This document shows positions 39,454 to 49,659 of a DNA stretch of 64,000 bases, one piece after another (position 1 is the first letter of the stretch; each line of letters opens with the position of its first letter). The DNA comes from Seleniivibrio sp. (lineage in GTDB: Bacteria; Chrysiogenota; Deferribacteres; Deferribacterales; Geovibrionaceae). A model generated the notes under the pieces. It did not search any database. It saw only the letters and a program-made list of their open reading frames with translations, and had not been told where the DNA came from. Location: contig NZ_JAJOIL010000037.1 in assembly GCF_021209385.1 (NCBI RefSeq), positions 1 to 64,000 on the forward strand. The letters are read 5' to 3'. Position numbers and translations under genes: made by a program.

Positions 39454-40773
39454 TTAAACTTTAATACTCTTCCACTTTCCGGTTCTGAAACGAACCAGCA
39501 GTATAGCAGCTCGCACAACGGATTCTATCATCGCCACAAGATATACCCAAACGGAATTGGTCACATAATATGTAAGAAGCCATGCGGGAAGTATGCGAAG
39601 CCCCCATAGCGAGACAGCGTTTATGGCGAATGTCATGTTAGTATCCCCTGCCCCGCGCAGACTGCCGGAAATAACAAAACATACGGCAAGAGGCACCTGT
39701 GAAACGCCCATAATGCGCAGATACCAGGCAGCGTTTTCCAACGTTGCCTGATTGTTGGTGAATATACCGGCTATGGCATATGGAAAAGCGGTCATCAGCA
39801 GCCCCAGTACGCCCATTATCACCGATGCTGATATAGTAGCCGCGTATGCATCCTTCTCAGCCTCGTCGGGATTTCCCGCTCCAAGCCCCTGCCCCACCAG
39901 CGCCATGCTGGCAAATATAAAACCCACGCCCGGCATGAACGCCAACCCTTCGATGCGCAACCCGACCTGATAGCCTGCCAGAGCGTCAACGCCGAATTTA
40001 GCTACCAAGGCAGACAAAACAAGGTATGACGGATGTGCGACAATACGTTCAAGCCAAGCCGGAACAGCAACCTTTATTCCACGCTTAAGGATGCTCATAT
40101 CGAACGACGGGATTATCTTTATATCTTTGCTGAAAAAATAGCAGATAAAATATATGGCAAGCTGGTAATAGATAACGATAACAGTGGCGAGGGCTGCACC
40201 CTTTATCCCCATAGCGGGAAATCCGAAATGACCGAATATCATCGCCCAGTCGAGAAAAACGTTCAGAATATTACCTGAAATACTGATATAAAGCGGTATC
40301 TTTGTCTTACCGAGCGCATTTAAACCGCTGAACAGAACCCCCTGAATAAACATGGCTGGAAGAGCATACGAATAGGTAGAAATATAGACAGTTCCTTCAC
40401 GCACAACGTCCTCGCCTGTCCCCAGAATCTCGAACAGAACAGGAGAGTAAAACAGACAGAAAACCATAAGCGGCAGGGAAATGATAAATGAAAAAAGTAT
40501 CATTACATAAACAGTCTGCCCAGCTTTATCCATCTCTTTTGAGCCGTAGAAGCGGGATACCAGAACGTTTGTGCCGACATAAACCAGAGACATGAATGCA
40601 TATAAAAGTGCCGTATACTGCATACTCACGCCAACGGAAGCAAGGCTCACCGCCGATATTCGCCCCACAAACAGCATATCGATCATCGACTGCACCATAT
40701 TCATAAGGTTATGGAAAGCAGAGGGAAGGGATATGGAAAGCACCCTGCGGTACCTATCATTAATAAGAATCAT
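39454..40773 (-). CDS. MATE family efflux transporter
   Basis: 12-TM-like; MVQSMIDMLFVGRISAVSLASVGVSMQ, VGQGLGAGNPDEAEKDAY. Confidence 0.88.
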   Translation of the reverse strand: MILINDRYRRVLSISLPSAFHNLMNMVQSMIDMLFVGRISAVSLASVGVSMQYTALLYAFMSLVYVGTNVLVSRFYGSKEMDKAGQTVYVMILFSFIISLPLMVFCLFYSPVLFEILGTGEDVVREGTVYISTYSYALPAMFIQGVLFSGLNALGKTKIPLYISISGNILNVFLDWAMIFGHFGFPAMGIKGAALATVIVIYYQLAIYFICYFFSKDIKIIPSFDMSILKRGIKVAVPAWLERIVAHPSYLVLSALVAKFGVDALAGYQVGLRIEGLAFMPGVGFIFASMALVGQGLGAGNPDEAEKDAYAATISASVIMGVLGLLMTAFPYAIAGIFTNNQATLENAAWYLRIMGVSQVPLAVCFVISGSLRGAGDTNMTFAINAVSLWGLRILPAWLLTYYVTNSVWVYLVAMIESVVRAAILLVRFRTGKWKSIKV

Positions 40774-40911
40774 AAATTCCTCATACGCCGTATCTTTTCG
40801 CTATAACACTAAAATATACACTAATACACGAGAAAGCATATTGCAATAAATCTGTTTTGCTTTTACAATAACTCTAAATAAAATAGCATCTCATTACATA
40901 GGTTAAGCGAC

Positions 40912-41598
40912 ATGATAGGTAAATTTTTCAATAAAAAAACTGCCGCAGAAAAAGCCAAGGATCCCATATCTATCTATGTTAATAAGCTGTGTGATAATTT
41001 TGCTAAAAATATAACACTGGATGAAAGTATTGAAAATACTGTATTTTCAGTTGTTGACACAGAGACCACAGGACTTGACCTCACCACTGCAAAAATAATT
41101 AATGTCGCTGCTGTGAAAGTGCAGAACTTTAAGATAATAGACTTCTATAACTCATTCATAAACCCTGAGATTCCCATACCTGTGGAATCTATTAAATGGC
41201 ATAACATCACCGACGAAATGGTTGCGGACAAACCCACTGCCGGAGAAGTTCTGCCGGATTTCATAAACTTTGTCGGCAGTTCCGTAATAGTCGGACACCA
41301 CATAAATTTCGATTTAAAAATGATAAACAAAGAGCTTGATGACTGCTACGGCTGTGCAATCCACAATCAATGGCTGGACACAATGTTCATCTATTCCAGA
41401 GCCATAAGGAAAAAAGAGGAACATGTGAGCCTTGACCATCTCCTTGAAAAATATAAGGTTGTCTGCAACGGACGCCACACAGCCCTTGGTGATGCACTCG
41501 CCACAGCGGAAGTTTTCGCTAAAATGATAAGCCAGGCAAGAAACGATTTTTCATCTCTTAAACAACTTATAGAAAGCCAGAAAATGATTATCGGTTAG
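40912..41598 (+). CDS. 3'-5' exonuclease, DnaQ/PolC epsilon-like
   Basis: FSVVDTETTGLDLTTAKIINVAAVKV, VGHHINFDLKMINKEL, HTALGDALATAEVF (DEDDh). Confidence 0.88.
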   Translation: MIGKFFNKKTAAEKAKDPISIYVNKLCDNFAKNITLDESIENTVFSVVDTETTGLDLTTAKIINVAAVKVQNFKIIDFYNSFINPEIPIPVESIKWHNITDEMVADKPTAGEVLPDFINFVGSSVIVGHHINFDLKMINKELDDCYGCAIHNQWLDTMFIYSRAIRKKEEHVSLDHLLEKYKVVCNGRHTALGDALATAEVFAKMISQARNDFSSLKQLIESQKMIIG

Positions 41599-41625
41599 TA
41601 ATTGGCATTTGCGCTAACCTTGGCG

Positions 41626-41654
41626 TTGACTGTCGATGTTAACTATTGTATTCT
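41626..41654 (+). promoter_or_regulatory. Putative sigma-70 promoter placing +1 at or near the ATG of the next CDS
   Basis: TTGACT - 17 nt - TATTCT; ATG 41661 lies 7 nt after the -10. Confidence 0.55.
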
Positions 41655-41660
41655 TTTTTT

Positions 41661-42089
41661 ATGACTGATTTCAGACTTAATGTCTTAAAAGAAATACTGA
41701 ACAACTACGAAAAATTCTTTATCCACCTGATGCCGCATCCTGAGCTTATCATTGGTTCACGCGGTCTGATCGGCGAGGAAAAAAAGAACGGCATAGTACT
41801 TGTTTTCAGCTCATATTCATATGACAAACTCGACATGGAAGACAACAGCATCACAGTTAACATGAAATTTTCGGGAAGCTGGGAAAGCCTTTACATACCC
41901 ATAGATGCAATCAGTGCTATCTTCAACGATCCGGTCAAGCCTGAATTCATGTTCAGCTTTAAACCGCAAAACAGAAAAAATGCCCCGAAACCTGTCGAAA
42001 GAGAGGAAGAAACAGAAGATTCAGACGATTCGTCAGAAGATGCGCCCTCTTCCGGCAACAACGTCATACAGTTCAAACGCAAAAACTGA
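41661..42089 (+). CDS. SspB-like ClpXP adaptor
   Basis: LIIGSRGLIGEEKKNGIVLVFSSYSYDKLDMEDNSITVNMKFSGSWESLYIPIDAISAIFNDP; acidic linker; C-terminal NNVIQFKRKN. Confidence 0.7.
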   Translation: MTDFRLNVLKEILNNYEKFFIHLMPHPELIIGSRGLIGEEKKNGIVLVFSSYSYDKLDMEDNSITVNMKFSGSWESLYIPIDAISAIFNDPVKPEFMFSFKPQNRKNAPKPVEREEETEDSDDSSEDAPSSGNNVIQFKRKN

Positions 42090-42104
42090 CAATTTAACAC
42101 GAAA

Positions 42105-42192
42105 TACCAGACTGCTTCGTCACCTTGTTCCTCGCAGAGACCGAAGTTTGTCCTGTCTTCGCGAGGAGTATAAACGACGACGCGATCTGCTT
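42105..42192. repeat. REP-like intergenic repeat, copy 2
   Basis: CCAGACTGCTTCGTCACCTTGTTCCTCGCAGAGACCG...TTCGCGAGGAG...GACGCGATCTGC. Confidence 0.55.
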
Positions 42193-42210
42193 TCATCTCC
42201 TTCCTGAAAT

Positions 42211-43764
42211 CTAAATACCTGTTTCCTCTATTTCGGGACTAACCGTTTTATACTGAGGCATTACCATGCCCACAGTTGCATTGATATATGTCGGGTCGGC
42301 TACAGTATATTTTTTGCCTTTATATGGAAGATATGCTCCGACGGTTTTGTCACCCATATCAACAGCAGTTGCAACGTGGTCGGGATAATTCAGAAGCACA
42401 ACGTCTTTTTTCAGCAGTTTTTCAACGAGATATGCAAAGAATATACTTCTGTCTTCGCAATCGCTGTAGGGATAATAGATTATCTCTTCCGCATAGAAGG
42501 ATTTTTCTTTACCGAACTGCTGGTCGTCAGTTTTGTAGGGGAACGCGGTCTGCACAAAGCGCAGAAGGATATTTATGCTCTCTTCCGTGGATTTGCCCTG
42601 AATTATGGTTGTAAGAGTCGGCAGAACCGTTTTATCGACCCACTGAGGAACAGATGCGGAAGTATAAACAGGCAGATCGGTCTGCGGGAAGGATGTCAGA
42701 TAAGCAATGTCATATTTATTCGCCACAGCTTTTACGGTATATTTGTTCCTGTCGTATTCAAACGTAAGATCTCTGTCGAAACGCGCAAAAGAAAGCTTAG
42801 GCTGTTTCATTCCCGTAAAACTTACGGATTTAGTAGCTGTAGGATAGTTGCCTTTATAGGTATAAAGCGGGTCTGTTGATGTGCTTATCTTTTCCAGTGT
42901 ATTCACCAGGTAGAATTTTTTATTATCGAATGTATAGAAAGAGATATCGTACAGGCTGGCATCGGCAGGCAGCATCAGTTTCGTATAGCCTGATTTGGTA
43001 TATCCCAGTTTCGCATTATAGCCGCTTTTCACAAGGAAAAACCACGCAAGCATCTTCTGTTCCGAAGCATCGAACATCAGTTTTGAAGTGAACCTGTCTA
43101 CAAGCATGACGTATCCCCAGTCACTCAGGTTTGCGTCTTTTGCTGTTTTATCAAGAACTTTGAGTGATTTGCCATAATCGGCAGAAGCCACAGACTCCCA
43201 CCATTTTGCTACATTATCGGAAGATATCGGCTTCTGTACGCTTGTTTTAATTTTTCTGTCGTAAGGTATTCTGACACTGAGACCGAAAAATGTCAGATCA
43301 ACTGTGTCCCCTTCCTGAACAGGAGCATAAAAAGGTGTAGGTTCAGGAATTTCGCCGCTGAAAGACGGCTGCGGTTCTTTCGGTTCTGCAGGCTCCTCTT
43401 TCGGCTTAACTGTCGGTTTCGGAGTTTCTGCTTTCGGCAGTTCTTTGACAGGTTCCGGTTTCGGTGCAGGCACCACAACAGGAGCAGGCACAGGCTTGGG
43501 AACGATTTTTACAGGTTCGGGTTTAACTTCCGGTTTTGTCACAGGCTGAACAACAGGTTTCGGTTCCTCATACTGTTTAACGGGTTTCTGACCTTTATAT
43601 TCTTTCCACTGCTGTTTCAGAAAGGCGGAAAACTGCCTGTCCATCTCGTCCAGATAGTTTTGATATTCACCCATAACAGACTTTCTGTAGTCTTCAAAAC
43701 TGCCGGCAGCATAAGCATGGGATATCAAAACGCACGACAAGGCGATCGTAAAAAAAACTTTCAT
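42211..43764 (-). CDS. Secreted transglutaminase-like protein with Lys/Pro/Glu-rich linker
   Basis: Signal peptide MKVFFTIALSCVLISHAYA; KP/EP-rich stretch; YYPYSDCEDRS...NYPDHVATAV...YTVADPTY (C-H-D triad spacing). Confidence 0.65.
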   Translation of the reverse strand: MKVFFTIALSCVLISHAYAAGSFEDYRKSVMGEYQNYLDEMDRQFSAFLKQQWKEYKGQKPVKQYEEPKPVVQPVTKPEVKPEPVKIVPKPVPAPVVVPAPKPEPVKELPKAETPKPTVKPKEEPAEPKEPQPSFSGEIPEPTPFYAPVQEGDTVDLTFFGLSVRIPYDRKIKTSVQKPISSDNVAKWWESVASADYGKSLKVLDKTAKDANLSDWGYVMLVDRFTSKLMFDASEQKMLAWFFLVKSGYNAKLGYTKSGYTKLMLPADASLYDISFYTFDNKKFYLVNTLEKISTSTDPLYTYKGNYPTATKSVSFTGMKQPKLSFARFDRDLTFEYDRNKYTVKAVANKYDIAYLTSFPQTDLPVYTSASVPQWVDKTVLPTLTTIIQGKSTEESINILLRFVQTAFPYKTDDQQFGKEKSFYAEEIIYYPYSDCEDRSIFFAYLVEKLLKKDVVLLNYPDHVATAVDMGDKTVGAYLPYKGKKYTVADPTYINATVGMVMPQYKTVSPEIEETGI

Positions 43765-43858
43765 ATCCGTCTCCCTGAATTTTATACCACCAATATACAA
43801 CGCATGGGCTGACGTTTCGAGGGAAAAAGAACATTAAAGGGAAATTAAAGAAATAGAG

Positions 43859-43884
43859 CGCCCCCGCAAAGATTTGCAGGGGCG
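43859..43884 (-). terminator. Rho-independent-like hairpin after greA
   Basis: CGCCCCcGCAAA / TTTGCaGGGGCG stem just past the greA stop. Confidence 0.55.
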
Positions 43885-43892
43885 TATCATTA

Positions 43893-44366
43893 TCAGTTGA
43901 AGTCTACAGAAAGGATCTCATATTCAATATCGCCGCCGGGTGCCTGAACGACAACCTCATCGCCAGCTTTCTTGTTCACAAGAGCTCTCGCAAGGGGCGA
44001 CATGATGGATACGGTACCTTTTGAGATATTAGCCTCGTCGGGACCGACTATCTTATATTTTTTCTTTTCGGAAGTTTCCACATTCTCAATAACCACAGTG
44101 GCTCCGAAAACAATCTTTTCACCGGAAAGCGCAGTGGTATCAATAACCTGAAATCTGCCCATTTTGCTTTCAAGCTCGGCAATACGCGCTTCGATCATAC
44201 CCTGACGTTCTTTTGCAGCATCATATTCGGCATTTTCGCTGAGGTCGCCGTGGCTTCTCGCCTCTTCGATAGCGAGAACAACCTCTTTTCTATCAACAGA
44301 CTTGAGTTTTTCCAGTTCTTTTTTAAGTGTTGCATACCCTTCAGTCGTGATCGGGATTCTTTCCAT
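43893..44366 (-). CDS. greA: Transcription elongation factor GreA
   Basis: MERIPITTEGYATLKKELEKLKSVDRKEVVLAIEEARSHGDLSENAEYDAAKERQ. Confidence 0.96.
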   Translation of the reverse strand: MERIPITTEGYATLKKELEKLKSVDRKEVVLAIEEARSHGDLSENAEYDAAKERQGMIEARIAELESKMGRFQVIDTTALSGEKIVFGATVVIENVETSEKKKYKIVGPDEANISKGTVSIMSPLARALVNKKAGDEVVVQAPGGDIEYEILSVDFN

Positions 44367-45843
44367 CCTTGTCCTCCGAGACTTTCCTACCGGTTACGAA
44401 GCTGCTAATATACCCGTCCTTCAGCCTTATTTCAAGCTCATCTTGCAAACGCACATCAAATACGCTGCTGATAACTTTCTTGTTCAGCGTCACCCGTGCG
44501 TAACCTTTTTCCAGAAGATTGTCGGGATTAAGCGTGTATAGCTTCGCCATCAGGGGTTCAAGTCTAGCTTTGTTTTCCGCCGTCCTTCTCTGCACAGAAA
44601 CAGACATTCTGCTTTCCAGCCTTTCAACGGCGTTCATGTATTTTTCAGCACTCCTAATAGGGGAGAGCAATGAAATCCTTGCGTTAAGCCTGTCCGCCCG
44701 AACAGAGGTTCTGTTCAGATTTGCAAGCGTTTTTTCCCGCATAATAGACAAAAGACCGTCCAGATTTCTGCGGTCTTTTTGCGCCCTTGCAGCGGGCGAC
44801 AATGAATGTAGTATACCAGTAAGTTCGGATAAATGTATGTTTTTTTTATTTATTATTTCTTTTATCTCAGACATCAATGATTTACCAAGAAAAGCCAGCC
44901 TCTGCCTGTCTCTGTTTATCCTGTGCAGAGGTGATGCGGCTATAACGCCGGCATGAAGCATGTCAAGTCTCTGCACCTGCTGATAAAGCCTGTTAAGCGT
45001 CAGTTCCGCCATACGCTTTCTGTGACTGTCGATATCCCGCACGGCGTTCACATACCCTGCGGAAAGCTGAGCCGCAGCCGCTGTGGGTGTCGCGACCCTG
45101 ACGTCTGCAACAAAATCACATATGGAAAAATCACGCTCGTGTCCTATGGCGCTGACAGTCGGCACGGCGCATGCAGACAACGCCCTTGCCACCTGTTCCT
45201 CGTTGAACACTGCAAGGTCTTCCAGAGAACCGCCGCCGCGCATAAGCACAAGAACGTCATATCTGCCTGTCATAGCTCCTGCGGTGTTAAGCGCTTTTAC
45301 GATGGGCGCAATGGCATCTTTGCCCTGAACAGGCACAGACCACACATCCACGGCAAAAACGCCTCCTGTGTTCTTCATTGTGACCAGAAAATCCTTAATA
45401 GCGGCTCCGGTGGCAGATGTCACCACAGCAACCCTTTTAGGCAGAACGGGGACGGTCTTTTTGCGACTCTCATCAAAAAGTCCTTCCGCTTCAAGTTTAC
45501 GTTTGACCTCTTCAAAAAGCTTCCAGAACAGCCCCACGGAATCGTAATCCATCCGTTTCACCAGAAGCTGATAGTTTCCGCCCGCCTCATAAACCGTAAG
45601 CTCGCCAATCGCCTCAACACTGTCGCCGTTTTTGGGATTATAGTCCCGCATGGTCATAGCGGAACCTTTGAACATAACGCATTTTATCTGTGATTTTTCA
45701 TCTTTCAGAACAAAATACAGGTGTCCGGCAGGAGATACTGAAAAACTGGATATTTCGCCTTTAACTGCGATATTGTCTTTGAAGGTACCCTCAAGAAGCT
45801 GTTTAACAGTCCTTGTGAGTTCCGTGACGGTATACTTATTCAT
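44341..45843 (-). CDS. xseA: Exodeoxyribonuclease VII large subunit
   Basis: GEISSFSVSPAGHLYFVLKDEKSQIKCVMFKG, RGGGSLEDLAVFNEEQVARA, GHERDFSICDFVADVRVATPTAAA. Confidence 0.95.
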   Translation of the reverse strand: MNKYTVTELTRTVKQLLEGTFKDNIAVKGEISSFSVSPAGHLYFVLKDEKSQIKCVMFKGSAMTMRDYNPKNGDSVEAIGELTVYEAGGNYQLLVKRMDYDSVGLFWKLFEEVKRKLEAEGLFDESRKKTVPVLPKRVAVVTSATGAAIKDFLVTMKNTGGVFAVDVWSVPVQGKDAIAPIVKALNTAGAMTGRYDVLVLMRGGGSLEDLAVFNEEQVARALSACAVPTVSAIGHERDFSICDFVADVRVATPTAAAAQLSAGYVNAVRDIDSHRKRMAELTLNRLYQQVQRLDMLHAGVIAASPLHRINRDRQRLAFLGKSLMSEIKEIINKKNIHLSELTGILHSLSPAARAQKDRRNLDGLLSIMREKTLANLNRTSVRADRLNARISLLSPIRSAEKYMNAVERLESRMSVSVQRRTAENKARLEPLMAKLYTLNPDNLLEKGYARVTLNKKVISSVFDVRLQDELEIRLKDGYISSFVTGRKVSEDKDGKNPDHD

Positions 45844-46145
45844 TTGGATTTTTCTGATTTTTTCTCAGACTGTTTGTCTTTATGCTCAAGGATATAGAGG
45901 TCTTCATCCTGTTTTTTCATATTCAGGTCTTTTTTGATGAGCATTTCAAGGTAGTCTTTGTCTTTACGCACAAGATTAAGCTCATCCGTAAGGTCTTTGA
46001 CCTTCTTGTCGGTCTCTTCGATACGCTTTTCATAGGACGCACGGATAGAGGCAAGTTCCCTGTATTTCAGGATGCCGTTGTGTCCGAACACCATATAAAA
46101 AATCAGAACGCCTATTATGACGACAAAAACTATGTTGGTCTTCAT
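45840..46145 (-). CDS. Septum formation initiator family (FtsB/DivIC-like)
   Basis: Short TM plus coiled coil. Confidence 0.65.
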   Translation of the reverse strand: MKTNIVFVVIIGVLIFYMVFGHNGILKYRELASIRASYEKRIEETDKKVKDLTDELNLVRKDKDYLEMLIKKDLNMKKQDEDLYILEHKDKQSEKKSEKSK

Positions 46146-46724
46146 TTAACGCCTGTCGGGTCTTTTCTTTTCCTGAATTATACCACAGGTTTCAGGCATT
46201 CCTATACGCTGTTCGAGAATTTTTCTGGCTTTTTCAAAAAAACCTAAGACAAAATCGAACTGATAGTCCTGAAACGTCCATTCAAGTGGTACATACGAAC
46301 CTTTTCTGCGGTAAAGCTGCAGATCGCCATAGATATTATCGCGCAGATATATTCTGTGGGTAAAGTTCTTTGTACTTGCTGCAATAATTTTTTCCATGGC
46401 AACATAACCTGGGTCGATGTTGATAACCCTGTGTTTGCCTATGGCGAGCGAATCTTCTATGCTCACCGCATGTATCTTATAATCCGGCAGATTGTCGGGA
46501 TGTTCCACAAGATCGTAGAGCGCAAAATATTTTGCGAGATTTGCGCCCATCTCCGGTTCATAATAGGAGGTGTGCGAAAAATCGAACTCCGCAGACTTAA
46601 GGATAGGATCCCCGAAAAGAGGACGAGCGAACTCATCAGGGTCTTTTACATGGTCTTTGCTGTAAAGAACCGCATTAAAGAATATGACCTTTCCGGTCTG
46701 CCTGAATCCGCCGCCTGTAACCAT
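46146..46724 (-). CDS. DUF4416-like protein
   Basis: DPILKSAEFDFSHTSYYEPEMG, NIDPGYVAMEKIIAASTKNFTHRIYL. Confidence 0.7.
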   Translation of the reverse strand: MVTGGGFRQTGKVIFFNAVLYSKDHVKDPDEFARPLFGDPILKSAEFDFSHTSYYEPEMGANLAKYFALYDLVEHPDNLPDYKIHAVSIEDSLAIGKHRVINIDPGYVAMEKIIAASTKNFTHRIYLRDNIYGDLQLYRRKGSYVPLEWTFQDYQFDFVLGFFEKARKILEQRIGMPETCGIIQEKKRPDRR

Positions 46725-46948
46725 CAGTTCATTTCGAGTTCGAGGATTTCCTCAGAAGGCTCAATTGTTGAGATAGCGTGTTTGTAGATCATTTTCTGAG
46801 ATTCATCTTTCATAATAATCACAAAGTTGTCGAACCCCTTGATAACGCCTTCAATCTTAACGCCGTTGACAAGATAAACTGTCATCGGTATGCGTTTTTT
46901 TCTAAGGTGGTTCAGGAACACATCTTGAATATTGATTTTCTTGCTCAT
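46724..46948 (-). CDS. hfq: RNA chaperone Hfq
   Basis: NIQDVFLNHLRKKRIPMTVYLVNGVKIEGVIKGFDNFVIIMKDESQKMIYKHAISTI. Confidence 0.96.
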   Translation of the reverse strand: MSKKINIQDVFLNHLRKKRIPMTVYLVNGVKIEGVIKGFDNFVIIMKDESQKMIYKHAISTIEPSEEILELEMN

Positions 46949-47027
46949 TACGAGCCCCCTAAAAACAGAAAAATAAGTAAAATTGTGTTAACAATATTTT
47001 ATACTTTATCCAAAATACAGTTCTAAT

Positions 47028-47933
47028 TCAAGAGAAAATAGCTCTTGAAAGTATTTTTACCAGCTGAGTGTCGAGCATGTCTGCATGCGTAGTGTTCTGC
47101 ATATGCCGAAACCATGTCAGTTGACGTTTTGCGAAGTTTCTTGTTGCTGTCTGTATCCTCTCGCAAACTGAAAATATATCGTTACCGCTGCGGATACATC
47201 CGGCTATTTCCCTGTAACCTATCGCTTTGAAGGAATCCATGGATTCATCGTAGCCCATTTCCAGCAGTTTTTTCACTTCGACCGCCCAGCCGCTTTCAAG
47301 CATCTTAACAACTCTTGAGTTTATTCGATCATAAATGAGCTGTCTGTCGCCGCCTATAACAAATATATCATATTCGTATGCGGGATTGCGATGATATTTT
47401 CTCTGGGCATCTTTAACGTTCATTCCCAGCTGTCGGTTAAGTTCCAGCCCGCGCACGATGCGCGTTCTGTCCGCAGGTTTTACATTGGCGGCAAATTCGG
47501 GATCTATAATCATAAGTTCCGCATGCAGCTCCTCATATCCTCTGATTTCAGCATCCCTCTCAAGTTCCTCTCTGAGGTCTCTGTCCCTTTCAGGTGCGGC
47601 GAATATGCCTTTTTGAAGTGATTCTATGTAAAGTCCGGTTCCGCCTGCGATAACAGGTATTTTGCCCCGTGAAAGCACATCCGCAATGATACGCTCCGCC
47701 TGCTCGAAAAATATTCCTGCGGAATAGGTCTCATCTGGATTCATAACGTCAATCAAATGGTGCGGCACGCTTGCAAGCTCCTCCGCAGAAGCTTTCGCCG
47801 TGCCTATGTCCATGTGTCTGTAAACCTGATAAGCGTCGGCACTGATTATCTCTATGGGGTTATCTTTGGCAAGTCCCAGAACGGCGGCGGTCTTTCCCGT
47901 TGCCGTGGGACCTGTTACGACGGGTATTCTCAT
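47028..47933 (-). CDS. miaA: tRNA dimethylallyltransferase
   Basis: VVTGPTATGKTAAVLGLA, DAYQVYRHMDIGTAKAS, AGGTGLYIESL. Confidence 0.95.
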   Translation of the reverse strand: MRIPVVTGPTATGKTAAVLGLAKDNPIEIISADAYQVYRHMDIGTAKASAEELASVPHHLIDVMNPDETYSAGIFFEQAERIIADVLSRGKIPVIAGGTGLYIESLQKGIFAAPERDRDLREELERDAEIRGYEELHAELMIIDPEFAANVKPADRTRIVRGLELNRQLGMNVKDAQRKYHRNPAYEYDIFVIGGDRQLIYDRINSRVVKMLESGWAVEVKKLLEMGYDESMDSFKAIGYREIAGCIRSGNDIFSVCERIQTATRNFAKRQLTWFRHMQNTTHADMLDTQLVKILSRAIFS

Positions 47934-49657
47934 CTGTCAAATTTCCTGAAAAGCCATGCCCTGTCCATTTTGAAGACTATGGGTCTGCCGTGGGGGCATG
48001 TATAGGGGTTTGATGTGTGGAAAAGGTCGTCGACTATCTTGCGCATTTCGTGCATCTCAAGCTTGTCGCCTGCCTTTACGGCGTTCTTACAGCTCATGAC
48101 TATCACACGGTAGTCAACGCTGCTGTCCTTGCGGTTCTCTATCATGTCGGCGAGAATTTCGCGTATCTCTTTCGTAATGTCGCGGTTCAGAACATCGGAA
48201 GGCACACGGCTGACCTTAAGGCTGTTTCCGCCGAAAGGCTCTATGTCGTACCCGAAAGCGGAAAGCACTTCCGAACCTTTTTCAATAATATCCGCTTCAT
48301 CCTCTGTAACGTCTATGAGGATAGGCTCATAAAGCACTATTGAAGGCACTGAAACGGTCTTTTCCTCAAGATATTTTTCGTAAAGCACCCTTTCGTGAGC
48401 AACGTGCTGGTCAATGAAAAACGCCTCATCCCCCTTTTCACACACTATCACAGTGTTGAAAAGCTGACCGACGACGCGCACCCTCTCCTCTTCGGGAACG
48501 TCCGGAATCTTCACGGCATCTTCCACACGCGCGGAATACTGCACTGTTTCAAGTTCCTTCGCCATGTCAAAACTGCGCACAGTATCTTTTGAATAGTTCT
48601 TTTCGTTATATTTTGATTCGTAAACCGTGACAGGCTTGTAAACAGGTTCCGGCGCGCGCATCTGCTCGCCCGTCTCCCTGCCTGCCTCTTCCAGAATCTT
48701 TTTGACTGTGTTATGTACGAAGCTGAATATCTCTCTTGAATCCAGCAGCTTGACCACGGTCTTTGCAGGGTGGACGTTCACGTCAACCTTTTCGGGGTCG
48801 ATGTGCAGAGATATAGCCGCGGCGGGGAATTTTCCGTCGGGGATAAGCCTGTGATAAGCGGTTATGACAGCCTGCACCAGCGAAAGATCTTTAACCACCC
48901 GTCCGTTAATGCCGATTATTATCATATCCTTACGGAATTTATGCACAGATGGCAGGGATACCGCCGCCTTCACGTTCATATCTTCAAATTCGTTACCGCC
49001 GTAAACAACGTCCGTCTCCTGAAACACTCTCTTTGCACGTTTCAGCATGTCTTCGGATTTATCGGCAGAATATACCCGTTTGCCGTTTATATCCAGTTCA
49101 ACGGATACATGAGGGTTTATGACGGAAAACTGCCGCACGAAGCGTGCTATCTCCTTCTCTTCTGTCTGGTAATTTTTGAAGAATTTCAGACGCGCTGGAA
49201 CGTTAGCAAACAGCGACTTAACCTCTACCCTTGTCCCCTCCTGCATGGGAGCGGGAAGGATATCGGATTTTTCGCCGTATTTTATGCGCAGTTCCGCGCC
49301 TATGTACCCTTTGCGGAATGAGCGGATTGAGAAGTCTGAAACGGATGATATCGCAGCCAGCGCCTCACCGCGGAACCCGAAGGTTGCTACACGGTAGACG
49401 TCGTCAACGGTTGATATCTTGCTGGTGGCAAACCGTTCAACCGCCAGCGGCAGGTCGTCCGGCACTATGCCTTTTCCGTTGTCTGTGATGCTGATATAGC
49501 CCGCCCCGCCGTTTTCAACGACAACGGACAGTCTGTCCGCACCTGCATCGGCAGAGTTTTCCATCAGCTCTTTTACGACATTATAAGGACGCTCAACGAC
49601 TTCGCCTGCTGCTACCTTATTGGCGACATCTTCGCAAAGTCTTTTTATTTCGTTCAT
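47930..49657 (-). CDS. mutL: DNA mismatch repair protein MutL
   Basis: VANKVAAGEVVERPYNVVKELMENSADAGA, ITDNGKGI, TFGFRGEALAAISSV, C-terminal CPHGRP. Confidence 0.96.
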   Translation of the reverse strand: MNEIKRLCEDVANKVAAGEVVERPYNVVKELMENSADAGADRLSVVVENGGAGYISITDNGKGIVPDDLPLAVERFATSKISTVDDVYRVATFGFRGEALAAISSVSDFSIRSFRKGYIGAELRIKYGEKSDILPAPMQEGTRVEVKSLFANVPARLKFFKNYQTEEKEIARFVRQFSVINPHVSVELDINGKRVYSADKSEDMLKRAKRVFQETDVVYGGNEFEDMNVKAAVSLPSVHKFRKDMIIIGINGRVVKDLSLVQAVITAYHRLIPDGKFPAAAISLHIDPEKVDVNVHPAKTVVKLLDSREIFSFVHNTVKKILEEAGRETGEQMRAPEPVYKPVTVYESKYNEKNYSKDTVRSFDMAKELETVQYSARVEDAVKIPDVPEEERVRVVGQLFNTVIVCEKGDEAFFIDQHVAHERVLYEKYLEEKTVSVPSIVLYEPILIDVTEDEADIIEKGSEVLSAFGYDIEPFGGNSLKVSRVPSDVLNRDITKEIREILADMIENRKDSSVDYRVIVMSCKNAVKAGDKLEMHEMRKIVDDLFHTSNPYTCPHGRPIVFKMDRAWLFRKFDR

Positions 49658-49659
49658 GC

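Noticed and set aside
44953-45693. 246-aa plus-strand ORF
   Set aside because: Antisense to xseA, which is well supported.
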